Origin: Aureobasidium sp. EXF-3400 | Lineage: Eukaryota > Ascomycota > Dothideomycetes > Dothideales > Saccotheciaceae | DNA length: 64,000 nucleotides | Assembly: GCA_024195585.1 (NCBI GenBank) | Contig: SWBL01000043.1 | Location: 1 to 64,000, forward strand | Direction: 5' to 3' | In this document: in pieces, positions 46,817 through 58,582 of the stretch | How positions within the stretch are numbered: the stretch's first letter is position 1 | How the letters are laid out: every line of letters starts with the position of its first letter | Made by a program: the position numbers and the translations under genes | The notes under the pieces: generated by a model | What the model saw: only the letters and a program-made list of their open reading frames with translations | Databases searched by the model: none | What the model was told of the DNA's origin: nothing

Positions 46817-48182
46817 GATGTTGGTGCGCTATGTCTCAATGTGTCTTGGTTATCACAAAGCTTGTTCCGAGTGATCTCAAACTGTATGGACCGAGTTTAT
46901 TAAAGATCGGGCAAAAGTCTGAATTTATGTATCTTCGACCCCGCCTTGAAAAAGCGTTTTGTCATCGAAACAATCAATGCCGGTCATGACTTGGCACCCA
47001 CTCGGGCGTACGGCGCGTTCATTGTACCATATATCGATGCGGAGAAAGGTCTAAGCAAGGCAATTCCTCATGCATATCAAACAAGCTTTCTTGCTCTAGT
47101 GGAATTCTCATATTTGACCTGACGAGCATCAATTCACTGATATCTCCTGCTGAGACGCGATTCAACGTTGGAAAGTGGCATCGCAATGTCTCATGACCTC
47201 TGTTCTTGAGTCAAAGACAGATGCGGTGTGAGGAGCTATCGGCACAGAGAAACAAGCGTCGTACACATTATTGCCATGTGCCTACCTCAAAATGGAAACG
47301 AGCTAATATTGACCTGCGCAAGGGCGGGGTTAAGCTTTGTACGGAACGGGCAGACCCTTCCCCCACTCCCTCGAATGTGGAGAGAGATGTGCGGGGTGAT
47401 CATCAGGATGGTTAGTCCTTTTCGGAACAACGGAAAGTGACCTGCTGATTCCACAGGGTACCATGCTTGATTTTTGCGCCCTTGTCGCATTTGCGCTTTA
47501 GTACCGCCACCTGAATATAACGCCTCGGAGGTATGAAGATGAGAATTAGGGAAGTACCTGTCGAGCTCCGTCTACTCGCTGATTAGATTGGATGGCAGAT
47601 TGAGACAAGCCGTCACTCCTGCCTACTTTGAAGCCATCCGCGTCGTTTCCATGATCAATACTGCTGTCGCTTTGATGGGCGGGCTCTGCTGTCTTGGCTG
47701 GCGATAAGTTGGCTGTGACGAGAAAGCGGAAGATCGTCCGAATGGTGTACAAGATGAGGCACCGTCGAAACGTCGAGGGAAGCGTTAATTGAGCTCTTAA
47801 CTTTGTCTAGACAGCCGACGTCTCATCGATGAGATCCCGATGCTAGCATAACGTTACATGACAGAGACAGCGGGACTGGAGACGCAAAACTTGATTGAGC
47901 TGCTCGTACGATTCTTCTGGCTACGTAGTGAGTCCCTCTATCATGACTACGGAGAAATCTTGATCCTTTCTATCCTGGTGCATTGCTCGAAGCATGCCAT
48001 CCCTTAAGGTAGACTGGGCTCAGACCTCAGGCTGGAGCCGCCAGAAACGATTTCCAAGGAACCTTGGTATCACTCTCCAAGCGTGCAAGCTGGTGCCATG
48101 TCGACCCGAAACTCGAACATTTTCCCAATAGATCGACAGCGTCATCTTGGTTTACATCATAGCAAAACGACAACCTGAGTCC
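46817..48182. other. Intergenic, no gene seen
   Basis: About 1.4 kb including the oxidase promoter. Short frames only; no recognisable motif. Confidence 0.5.
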
Positions 48183-49328
48183 TCAGGAAGCCTGCACATA
48201 TCGCTTCTGGATCTCCCTCCTGACGCCAGGCAAGATGTAGGTTCCATACTCAACAGCATCGATGAAATTGTCGTACCCACGTATGGATATCAGGTCAGCG
48301 CCCAAGTCAACGTAGTCAAGCAGCGATTCGATAACAGTCTCATATGACCCTACCAATGCCGTCGAGGCTCCTCTGGCATTGGTAGCTGTCACAGTCGGAT
48401 ACCAGAGTGCACGATCCTGGACTTCTCCTTTCTTTGCAATCTCGAGTAACCGCTGCGATCCGACATTTTGTGGAGCAGGTGCATTAGCCGGAGCCCGTCC
48501 CACGCCATTCGCAGTGTGTTTGGTCAGTGCTTCCAACGTCCTATGAGCTTTTGCCCAGGCAAGGTCGTCTGTGACGGCGGTGATGGGACGAAATGTTACC
48601 CAAATTCGGGGTCGGTCGCTACGACCAGCTTTCGCAGCTTCCGCGTAGATGCGGTCGATCTGTTCTTTGGTCTCCTTTAGTGGCTCACCCCAAAGCCCAA
48701 AGATATCTGCGAGTGACCCTCCGATGCGATATGCTTCGTCGGAAGAACCGCCAACAGAGACAAGGATGTTCTTCTTGGTGGGGACAACATCGCTGTGAAA
48801 GTTCTTGAAAGTGTAATATGTTCCTTCCCAGTCAAAGGGTTCTTTTGACTGCCATGTGCGCCGCAGAATTTTGATGTATTCCTCCAAGCGGCCATCTATG
48901 TTTGTTTAGTTCTCGTTGTGCTGTCAAGAGAGTTATGAATACTCACATCGCTGATCCTTGGTGAGAAAATCTCCTTCCTTGGCTTGCTCAGCATCACTTC
49001 CGCCAGCGATGAAGTGAACAACGACACGACCCCCACTCAACTGGTCAAGCGTAGCAAGTGCCTTTGCTGCGACAGTAGGGTACAGAGTGTTCGGTCGCAG
49101 TGCAATGATGATTTTGATATTCTTTGTCTTAGCCAGAACCGTTGCACCGAGTGTGAAAGGGTCAAAGCCGGTCGAACCATATGGAATCAGAGTGTAGTTG
49201 TAGCCATAATCGTCCAGAGAGCGAGCATATCTGACCAAGAACTCTGGATCCACGCCTGCTCCAGGTATGGGCTGCAATTCATTCGAGGCATTTGGAAAAG
49301 TGAGGCTGATAAATTCGGTGGAAGCCAT
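48183..49328 (-). CDS. Luciferase-like flavin-dependent monooxygenase (SsuD type)
   Basis: A 364-aa enzyme of the luciferase-like (LLM) flavin monooxygenase family in two exons (48947-49328 and 48183-48895; 51-bp intron). Family blocks: YARSLDDYGYNYTLIPYGS, PFTLGATVLAKTKNIKIIIALRP, TLDQLSGGRVVVHFIAGG, EYIKILRRTW and DWEGTYYTFKNF. The C-terminal ADLISIRGYDNFIDAVEYG is also typical. It resembles alkanesulfonate and related reduced-flavin monooxygenases, which use FMNH2 from a separate reductase; no reductase gene is seen in this window. It is divergent from the MFS permease, with a palindromic element between them, which suggests coordinate control. Confidence 0.92.
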
Positions 49329-49474
49329 TCTCTCTGAGCGGAAATTTTGGTTTTTTGATGCTGTGTCTGTGGACGACAGCGGGGTTTTGTGGTGCGGATG
49401 TGATTACCAATGTATAGATTGCGAGATCAAGACCATAAGCACGTCTTGATAATCCTTCCGATGGCGGACAAGAA

Positions 49475-49492
49475 ATATTGGCCGGCCAATAT
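49475..49492. promoter_or_regulatory. 18-bp perfect palindrome in a divergent promoter
   Basis: ATATTGGCCGGCCAATAT reads the same on both strands. It lies 147 bp upstream of the flavin monooxygenase ATG and about 600 bp upstream of the MFS ATG. It contains CCAAT in both orientations around a GGCCGGCC centre, so it could be a CCAAT-box pair, a site for a dimeric Zn2Cys6 factor, or both. Confidence 0.5.
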
Positions 49493-50096
49493 GCAGGCCA
49501 CAAGCGTAAATCCACCTCTGATATATTCGTTCGCTGGACGTGGAATGTGAACCGCTTGCAAAAATCTATTGTCGCATCAATCCCAGCGCTTCAACGGTGC
49601 CTGCTATATTATGAGAGATATCCAAATACAGCGATTGCACCTGGTATCCGATCGTGATGAATGGCAATGATAGCATATACACGACATGTCGCAAGATGGC
49701 TATATGCATGTCTTATCATGAGACTTCGGACAGAAAAAGCGCATCGTGCTCATCCAGCTATCACTATTCACAAGAATTGATAACGGGGTGGATCCACGAA
49801 GGTGTCATCCCAGTGGAGTATCACGCAAACGATCCCCGCCAAACGCCGAGCGACTCGACATATCACGCTTTCCAGTAACGATACATAATTCTGGGAATCA
49901 TCTGAATGCCAATGCATGGCTCTTGAGAACGCAATAGTGGCTAAAAATGAGATCTTGCATTTCATGAGTCTGCTGGAATACGTACGGTTGATATGTTGAG
50001 GAGGATGATGGCTACCTAGCATAGAATGGGGTATAAGTAGGACTTCTGACCGTGCGATGTGAAAAGCAGAAGCAATCGTGGCCTGAGACATCCATC

Positions 50097-52070
50097 ATGG
50101 TTGACCGAAAGAGCCCAACACAACATGTCGTCGCCGAGACTTACGGGTCGGATACCGAATTCAACCATGATGCTGTTACTGTTGAGCCTTTAAAGACTTG
50201 GAAAGGCTACTTCTGGGACACCTGGGAGCTACCTCCAGATCAACGCTGGCTTCTTTTCAAGGTGGATGCATTTGTTTTGACATTCGCTTCCCTGGGCTAC
50301 TTCCTCAAAAACATCGACCAAACAAACGTCAATAACGCATTTCTCAGTGGCATGAAAGAGGATCTGAACATGTATGGGAACGAACTTGTCACAAGTCAGC
50401 GCGAGATTGATCCAAAATCTCGAAACAATGCTTACCTAATCTTGTAGGTACATCGATCTGGACTGTCGGATATGTCATCGGCCAGATTCCATCGAATCTT
50501 CTGTTGACCAGAGTGTCTCCACGCTGGGTCATACCTTCTCTCGAGGTGGGATGGGGAATTGCGACAATCTGTACGTCTCGCGTCGAGTCATACAAAACAC
50601 TGTATGCTTTGAGATTCCTTGTGGGCTTTTTCGAGTAAGTCTGCCAGAAATTATGAGTTGTGCAAGATGAATAGCTGATCCATACTTCCTCCACGCACAG
50701 ATCCGGCTTCTACCCTGGTATCCATTACATGCTAGGTTCGTGGTACACTCCAAGAGAGATTGGCAAAAGATCCATGATTTTCTGGCTTGCAGGCTCAGTA
50801 GGTAACATGTTCAGTGGCTTTCTTCAAGCCGCTGCATACAAAAACTTGAGTGGTGTCCACGGCCATGCAGGATGGCGTTGGCTGTTCATCATTGACGGTA
50901 TCATCACCATTCCGTTGGCTCTCATGGGCTACATCTGCTTTCCCAATCTGCCTCAGAGTGGAAAGAAAACGTGGTGGATTACTGAGAAAGAACACAACCT
51001 GAGCTCTGAAAGGATGAAAGCAGTCGGGCGTGTTGGAAAACAGCCCTGGACCAAGGCAAAAGTCAGATCAATCTTGCTCAGCTGGCATACCTATCTTCTC
51101 CGTAAGAACTCTACTTGATGACTCTTCATACCTACTGACCTGCGAAAGCTCTTTTGTACATCATATGGAACAATGGTTCTCCACAGGCGGGTATGGGATA
51201 CTGGCTGAAAAGTTTCAATGTCCACCCGCCACCTGTGCCCGGTCGACACTACACGGTTCCACAGATCAACAATTGTAATTCTTGGTCTTTTCAATGTGCC
51301 TCAAACTCGAGTGGCTGATGCTTCGACAGTACCGCTTCCAAACACGGCGATCTTCATCGTCATGGCGCTATCATGGGGCTGGCTTTCAGATGGGCCACTC
51401 AAAGGTGCTCGCTGGCCATTCATATACGCAGGCGCAATCATCACTGTATGAGGTTCTAGATCCGGGTCGAACTTCTGCTAACATCAAGTCTCAGATGGTC
51501 TTCCACATTGCTCTTCTCAAGATGCCGTTATACACGGATATCACTGGGCGCATGGTTGTGTACTGGTTCGCCAACATCGGTGTATGTCAATGAATCTGTA
51601 GTTGCTTCATGAGCTGACTCGTGTGCGTTAGATGGGTGCTGGGCCACTGATTCTGAGCTGGATCAACGAGATATGTTCCGCTGACACGGAGAAACGAGCT
51701 CTTCTTGTTGCCATGGCGAACGATCTAGCATATGTTGTGCAGGCCGTTGTAAGTGCTAAAGGCTTGGATAAAGGAAGATAATCTATATACTGACCAGGTT
51801 CCAGGCACCGAACTTCGTGTGGAAGACAACCGCATTTCCCGCTGCGCAAAAAGGTTATACCTGGGTCGTAATCCTGCAGGGTATCCTTAGTAAGTTAGCC
51901 TGAGCACATCGAAATCTTCTTAATATTGATACCAGTCAGTTGTTGTGACTGCAACCATACAATCGCTGCTGTGGAGAGATGAGAAAGAAGCTCGGGCTAA
52001 GACCAGGAATCATGCGGTTGAGACGACCAATCACAATGTTGTGGTAGGGAAACCTGGCTTTGAGGGATGA
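50097..52070 (+). CDS. MFS permease, Dal5/anion-cation symporter family
   Basis: A 515-aa plasma-membrane transporter in nine exons. Introns: 50395-50447, 50635-50700, 51102-51148, 51275-51329, 51446-51494, 51582-51631, 51749-51804 and 51890-51939; the exons sum to 1548 bases. Twelve membrane segments follow the MFS plan. Dal5-type marks include FLKNIDQTNVNNAFLSGMKEDL, TVGYVIGQIPSNLLLTRVSPRW, FFESGFYPGIHYMLGSWYTPREIGKR and WLFIIDGIITIPLALMGY. Members take up small organic anions, vitamins or amide compounds such as allantoate and nicotinate-like molecules. Here it is divergent from a flavin monooxygenase, so it may import that enzyme's substrate; that is inference. Confidence 0.94.
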
Positions 52071-52753
52071 GAAGAGCTAAAATCGAGAAAGGAATGTCAA
52101 GTATTGTTCCGAGTCTTAATAGCAGCAGTTAGACCCTCATGCTAAGTTGTCTGCTTTGTTCCCTCGGGGACTAGGCTTCTATGATGTTGAACTGGCTAGT
52201 CGAGTGACGAGGCTTAGAATGTGGAAGGCAAAGATCGATTAAATCGTGACATGACCATTAACAGCCCAAGAGATTTAAGCTACGATAGTAATTGTCTCCC
52301 ACCTGCCCACAAGCTTCTTTGCTAGTGCATATATAGTTTGGTTCGCTCCAAGCTTTATTCGGAAGCACAGCACAAGAATTGACCCAGTGCGACACAACTT
52401 GATGTTGCAACACGTAAGGATGACTCACAACCTCATTAGATCATCTATGTATGCAGCTGACATAGCGCTCCGGATGAGGAAGGAGCTCTCCTAGGATTCC
52501 GAGCACGTTGCATACTCTACATACGTGCGCACTGCCCACGATTCGTGCACACTAATCCGAAGGCCATTGACATACGATCTTTGCTTTGGAACGAGGGGTC
52601 ATGAACCTAGAACAAAACCATGCTATGTCTTCTATGATTTTAGCGTAAGACCTGATCGAAGATATGATGATCGTCTGGCTCAAAATAGTCTGTACACAAG
52701 AATCACACGAGCTTTCAGTGTACAACGTTTGATCCGCTTGTTCATGGAGACAT
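52071..52753. other. Intergenic between convergent genes
   Basis: 683 bp of 3' flank; nothing recognised. Confidence 0.5.
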
Positions 52754-53955
52754 CTAAGCATCTGCCCCCTCGATGTATGTGCCATGAGGACCCATTCCGT
52801 ATACTTGTGGCAGATCTGCCCTGGCAACCTCCTTCATACTCTTCGCATCGAGTGCGACCAGGACACTGTGATCGCCTTTCTTGCTGCAGACAATGGTCAG
52901 CACGACTCCATCGTCCTCTTCTGTCGATCCCGGACGCTCAACGAAGATCGGTTCACAGGGGCAGCATTCACCACCAGTCGGTTTCCACTTTGTGAATGTT
53001 TCAGTCTCCCAATCTGTCTTTGCGATGCTATTGAAGAACGCAGACTGAACGACTTTCAATCCGTTGCCTAGGCATCCGATAGGAACCAGCGACCCAGGGG
53101 CCGACTCGCCGTTGCCACCTGTAGCATATACAAAGCGGTAAGAGGGGCTCATACTAGCTGATTTCGCTACACGCGGAAGCTCCATGCCGGTCCCAGGAAT
53201 CGCTTGAACGATCCGGACTTGTCCGATCTTGCCTGAATCCTGTTGCTTTTTGATACCGGCAAGCTCGTAGCGTGTTAGTATGCCATTCGAGTATGGCTCA
53301 GCAGGATCGGCAATGTTGCTGAGGCAGTACTCCGTGTACGAGACTGTGGATTCGTCGTAACTATAGAGATCAACATGGATGTTGATATCATCGCCATCTT
53401 TGTACTCGTATGCATTGACGGAGTGTAAAAACATAAAGTTCTTTGCATCGTAATGTGATATCCTGGAAAAAAATCAGCCCTCCTGCTTAATAATGTCTGT
53501 GGGGTTACTCACAATCTGCCATCATTCTTGTCAAGCACAAAGAATGATGTCGGCGATTCTGGTTCGTACGTCAACATCTTCAGCACGGGTTTCGTGACAT
53601 CGCTAACATCCATGTGAATGGGGTTACGGATAAACACCACATGGTGTTTTGTCATTGCTAAGGAGTTTATGTAGCAGGGTCTGCAAGGCAAGGTAGTCTT
53701 CCATAACAGTTTTGTTAGATTCGATTGGTAATCGAGTGCAAAAATGTAGATAACTCCATGATCACTATCGATAAGGTAATTGTAAATATAGCCTCGAGGT
53801 CGATCTCTAGGTAGATGAGCGCAAATACCGAAGCCAGCCAACTCAAAATCTATCATAGCATGATTCAGCATTCGCTTCGGTTCCAGTGTCTTTAAATCAC
53901 AAACCTGAGTCATTCCTGACTGAAAGGTCGTGGGACTGGAGTGATGGGGTAACAT
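52754..53955 (-). pseudogene. Carotenoid/stilbene-cleavage oxygenase relative, N-terminally truncated
   Basis: A 383-codon remnant of a carotenoid cleavage dioxygenase (RPE65 family) in two exons (53513-53955 and 52754-53462; 50-bp intron). Families of this kind are usually about 500-600 aa; the first propeller blade (normally with a WWMNGDG-like stretch) is absent. Upstream the frame stays open for only about 28 codons before a stop. Iron-ligand regions can be placed. His47 (ICAHLPRD), His161 (FLHSVNAYE) and the late His in GMGPHGTYIEG are present. The second ligand, normally His in an I-H-S-F-A-x-T block, reads I-N-S-L-A-M-T here, so Asn97 replaces it. Both defects point to an inactive enzyme or pseudogene, although the rest of the frame is intact. 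Confidence 0.75.
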
Positions 53956-54755
53956 TATCCGATTGGTAAACCGTTCCCAAGAGGCGACGGCTTTGTTTCC
54001 AGGATTTCGGCATCTAGCCTCTATTCTTGATTTGACACCTGCCTGAGGTCATACATCCCGCCTCTTCTGGAAAACTCCACCATCAATCAAGCCTCCCCAC
54101 CATATTCCCGACGGGGATAATCAGATCTTGTTGCCTGACTGTCGGCACGGGGATTTCGAAAGTCACAGAGTCTCGCCCAATCAGCCGGAGGAAGAAGTAT
54201 CACTATGACACCTGGACGCAGCCTGTGAGATACGTAGAAATGATTTGATCGACTCTGTCACCATCCGCGACAACATAGCCGACTGGCCACCCTACCCCTG
54301 GCCTGCAACGTCGTACGGTCGAGACTCATTCGAAGAAACGAGAATGACCAAGAGCTTCCGCACCCCGAAGTCTCTCGACTTCGACCATCAACAGGTAACA
54401 CTGCAATGAAGACTGTGATCATAAGCAAATCCATCGTGCATACCACTATAAAGGCGGCAAAATGGCTCTTCCTTGGAGATTCTCTCAATTGCTTGCTGTT
54501 CCTCCCTGATAGATAGCTGCCTGACCACCGCTTTAGCATAGATCCATCCCTCCTACTACAAAGCTTTCGTATTCTCTCCCCAAAGACCGCTTATGGTCAA
54601 TTTCTCTTTCATGCCTTGCTTTTCCAGTGCCTCAGTATCATAGTCTTCTGAGAACGTATATCTAATAGTCTGGTTTTGATTTTCGTACACCTTCTCATAG
54701 TCGACATATGACCCTGATCAAAGTCAGTGATGCGGAGAACAATCCTCGAGACACT
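53956..54755. other. Intergenic, no gene seen
   Basis: About 0.8 kb. A search for the missing N-terminal part of the oxygenase on the minus strand found nothing similar. Confidence 0.45.
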
Positions 54756-56434
54756 TTACAGAAGGAAAGCGGCAGCACACATGGCGATTACAAGACCGTA
54801 AACGCTGATGCTGCCGCCGCCCAAGCGGGTAGAGGAAGCGTGAACACTAGAAGCGGCGCTCGTGGAGGTGGATTTGGAGGAGCTGCTGGCACTGGAAGCG
54901 GTACCAAGGCCGGCGGCGGTAGGCGAAGCAGTCACGGAGCCAGTACCGACCGCGCCGGCCTGGGACATGAGCGAAGAACAAGCACCGGTAGCCTTTGAGG
55001 AAGACTTGAGGGTGGCAGACCCGCTGAAAGAGCAAGCGCTGGCTTTGACCGAAGAGGGCTGAGCAGAATAGTACTGGTTCAGGACCCATCCGAGCTGTTC
55101 AGTGGAATTGCACATGCTGTAGGCGCCGTATTTGCCGGTAGTGGCGTTGTGAGTAATCCCGTCGCAAGCGCTGGAATCGGCACCACACACGTAGTCGAAC
55201 ATGTCGGCGTAGGCATCGGTGCCAACACTGTCTTTGACAGTGCAGCTAAGCGAGTCCCACATGCAGCTGCAAAGCTCCTTGTTAGGACTTGGTGGAAGAG
55301 GGCTAGCAACAGCATTCCATGAGTTGTCAGTGGTGGGACAGGCGGCGATCGAGTTGGTGGCCGTGTACGAGGCGCTATTCACTCCACTAGGGCTGACAGT
55401 GCTCATAACCTTCTTGAGGTTAGAATAGTCCGCCAGAGTACTGACCTTGTCATTGACAATTGAGACAAGACCATAGTTGTTGGAGGTTTCGAAGTACATA
55501 TACACAATACCGCCCGACCAGACGTCAGTCATGTTGGAGCTGAAAAGAGTGGTGGTCTCTCCCCATGTGCGGACGCCGTTAGTGATGCAACCGTATTCAG
55601 AAAAGAAGACAGGGACAGAGTAATTAGCAAACTCCTCTGTCCTGGCCTTATAGCCAGAAGTGACAAAATCCGAAGGGTCACACCAGGAGTAGATATTGTA
55701 GCCCCAGAAATCAATGTTATTCGTTGTGTCGGAGCTGCAGTCGAAGTAGTCGGCCATATGGGTGCGGATCTCTGCGTCGTCGCTAGTAGCATAGCCGATC
55801 CCCAAAGCACGGTAGCCCTTTGCTTTGATGTACGCCTTGGTATCACGAACAGCGGCCTTGACGAAGGCACTGGCGTCAGTGGTATTCTTTGAGTTAGAAA
55901 CCTCATTACCAGCGAAGAAGCCCAAAGTGTTGGTATAATTGGCAAGAGAATCGACAACAGAGATATAACGAGTATAAAGGTCATCGTTCCAGGCCGGATC
56001 GTCACGGTTAATTGACTTATCCGGCGAAGACAAGTCAGACATCACATAGATGCCAGCATCGGCAAGAGCGTTCATGCAATCGTCATGATTCTTGCTGGGG
56101 TCGATAGCATAGACACGGATGACATTGGTCTTCAAGGCAGTGAGATATGGGATGTCACGAGCACAAGACGTGCCATCGGCCAGGGGATCAGTGTACGAGC
56201 TGCTGGACGAATTGGTCACATCGGCTTGATAGGCGACACCACGCATGAAACTGTAATTTCTGGTCAGTTTCGCGGGCACATCAGAAGGGCGTAGCCTGCC
56301 ACATACAATTGAGTTCCGTTGGTCTTGTAAAAAAACTTGGAGCCTTTGATGACGATAGGATCAACATCGGCAGCAACCTTGGGAACGAGGATGCTGGCAG
56401 CCGCCATGACCATTGCGACGGCGTTAAACCTCAT
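54756..56434 (-). CDS. GPI-anchored beta-1,3-glucanosyltransferase (GH72 with X8 domain)
   Basis: A 540-aa Gas/Gel-family cell-wall enzyme in two exons (56307-56434 and 54756-56250; 56-bp intron). It elongates beta-1,3-glucan chains at the outer face of the plasma membrane. Residues 1-22 are a signal peptide. The GH72 domain carries the acid/base Glu159 (FFAGNEVSNS) and nucleophile Glu261 (FFSEYGC). A cysteine-rich X8/CBM43 domain follows at about 355-450 (LCSCMWDSLSC ... YVCGADSSAC). A Ser/Thr/Ala-rich stretch and a hydrophobic C-terminus (SVYGLVIAMCAAAFLL) mark GPI attachment. Several N-x-S/T sites are present. This is a typical complete member of the X8-containing subgroup (Gas1/Gas2-like). 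Its catabolic neighbours are probably unrelated in function. Confidence 0.96.
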
Positions 56435-57743
56435 GTTGGAGAACTGGTGCCGTTCTGTTGTTCGAGATATCTCGTCCGCTCTTGGCAAAGAAAACGAGTA
56501 AAGATCGAGAATGCGGTCGGAGAAAGCGAGGTCTGCAGAAGCTCAGCAAAGGGAGCAAGTGAGACAGATGTCGATGAGATAACGAGAGAACAAAGGTTCA
56601 AGAATAGGATGAAGCGCAGAGATTCTCACATACGAATGTTAGAGAAACGTGGGATTCATAGTGGACTCTCAGAACACATCACGGCATGGTGTTTTATATG
56701 GAGAAGCATTCTCCTTCAGGGGCGATCACATCAGGCCGCGCAAGCGCAGTTCCTTGGCCATTGATCATTGATACTGGTTATCTGACATTAAGCTTGCTTC
56801 GCCTCAACGAATATGGTCTACTACCGTCAAGAATGACTCCGAGGTTTCTAGTACATCCAGTGCTACCTATGATCCGCCTGCTTGCGACAACAATCGACAC
56901 TCTTGCTCTGTTGTCATGATCTACTATTCCACTCACCCGTGTTAACATGGACACTTCGGAGTTCACTCAGCAACAATGGATATGTCATCTGAGAGCCGGA
57001 ACGTCTGTACAGCAACATCAGTCTCTGCCAGAATCGATCAAGGTCCAAGGAACCATTGCAGAGATTCGGACCGAGCTTTGTATCTCCACATCCCGCATAT
57101 GCATCGACGGTAAGGGTCACCGACTCGCCAAGCAAACAAGATCGGTTTTGCCAGTCCTTCGCCGAGGGCTCAAGGGAAGCTTTGGTTCGGCTGAAAACAA
57201 AGAGATATTGAGGTTAGGCTTACTTTCATGGTGGAGTAGTGCAGCACCGTTCAAGCTCCGAAGCCTCGCCGTAGATTGTAAGTCATAAGAGTTGGAGGAG
57301 ATGACAACTTGAATGTCCAGTGTTTTTTTTTTGCTTACGTTACTTCTAAGTTGTGCTTTTGTGTCAGATAGAGTCGTGATCTTGAGAGAGCAAAGTCAAG
57401 GTTGCGGAGTTCGAGTGCACCAGCTGAAAATCGGGTCCCGACAGGTTTCATGTATCTGGATTGTGCTTCGGACATATTGATTCCAGCATTTCTTTGAACC
57501 CTCGACTCAGCCGACCGGGAGCAATGGCTTCCATACCTGAGGCCACCCCTGACCCATGACGGAAGAGCCGCAATCCGGCAGCGTGGCACCGAAGCTTACC
57601 TTGGAACGGTCAACACCTTATCTCGACTCTAACCTCTTAAGGACCTGTCGCTCCTATCTTCTGCTGCAGCGCCGAGCTATTCCATGATGCTCAACCTGCT
57701 CGACGCACGAGCCCTAAGGTAAGCCCTAACCACATGGTCCAAG
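56435..57743. other. Intergenic, no gene seen
   Basis: About 1.3 kb; includes the glucanosyltransferase promoter. A 113-codon plus-strand frame (56947-57288) has no recognisable content. Confidence 0.45.
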
Positions 57744-57880
57744 ATGAAAACGGCAGAGAAGATGTTGACAATCGGCAGAAAATTGTTTACGATCGGCAGA
57801 GAAGTTTTTCAGAAACGGCAGAAAGATTATTCAGAATCGGCAGAAAGATTATTAGAAATCGGCAGAGAGAATATTGTTTT
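57744..57880 (+). repeat. Minisatellite, about six 21-22 bp units
   Basis: Six imperfect copies of a unit close to AATCGGCAGAAAGATTATTC, each marked by CGGCAGA, run head to tail. In one frame they encode a degenerate IGRKLF/IGREVF-like repeat (from the ATG at 57744), but the following sequence does not look like protein. Probably a non-coding minisatellite. Confidence 0.75.
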
Positions 57881-58143
57881 TGGCAACCACAACGCAAGTT
57901 TAGCAACGCGCGAACCCAATCGTCTGCGCAAGCCCGAAAACACCGACAGGAGCGCAAGAAACCTCCCAAGTGCTCGTTCACCTGCCTGTCTCCTTCCACC
58001 CACCTACCCATCCACCGTCATTTTCTAACGCCTAAGAAAGAGATGCTACTGCGTACCGTGCACTACTGCATGACACAAATTGAGTAATCAGAGACTCAAG
58101 CAGGTTGCTAGACGTCCAGACGGGAACTATCATCAGCCCTTCC

Positions 58144-58187
58144 CTTGACTTGTTACCTTGACTTGTTACCTTGACTTGTTACCTTGA
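58144..58187 (+). repeat. Short tandem repeat, 13-bp unit
   Basis: TTGACTTGTTACC is repeated three times exactly with partial flanking copies. No gene overlaps it. Confidence 0.8.
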
Positions 58188-58582
58188 CGTTGAGTGAACA
58201 CAATCCGGAACTGGAAGCAGAACACCGAACACGGCACTCTGCGGAGTTTGGTTGGCCCTACTCGTGGGCCTTAGAGAGAAGAGCTTGTCCTAGTCTGGAT
58301 CTCCCGATATCAAGTTTGCAAATATTGTTAGCTGGAACCAGAGCCATGCCCTTCTTTGTGATGATCGGATCTGTGAAACTTCCGAATCTTTACCGCCGTT
58401 TCTGCAGCATGTAGCGTCGCTTGGACAAATGCAACTCTTTCGTCCAAAGCCCCTGATCAATGTGTTCTTATCGATCATCTTGATCAGCAGCCTCGACTTC
58501 GACCTGAACTGCCTGATGCCCTCCGACATGAACTCGATCGCTCCCCTCATACTCGAGCTTTAAACCCGAATTAGTTGAAAGC

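Noticed and set aside
57744..58028. Repeat-encoded peptide (IGRKLF-like) as a gene
   Set aside because: The repeat period drifts between 21 and 22 bp, which breaks the frame logic, and the downstream sequence is not protein-like.
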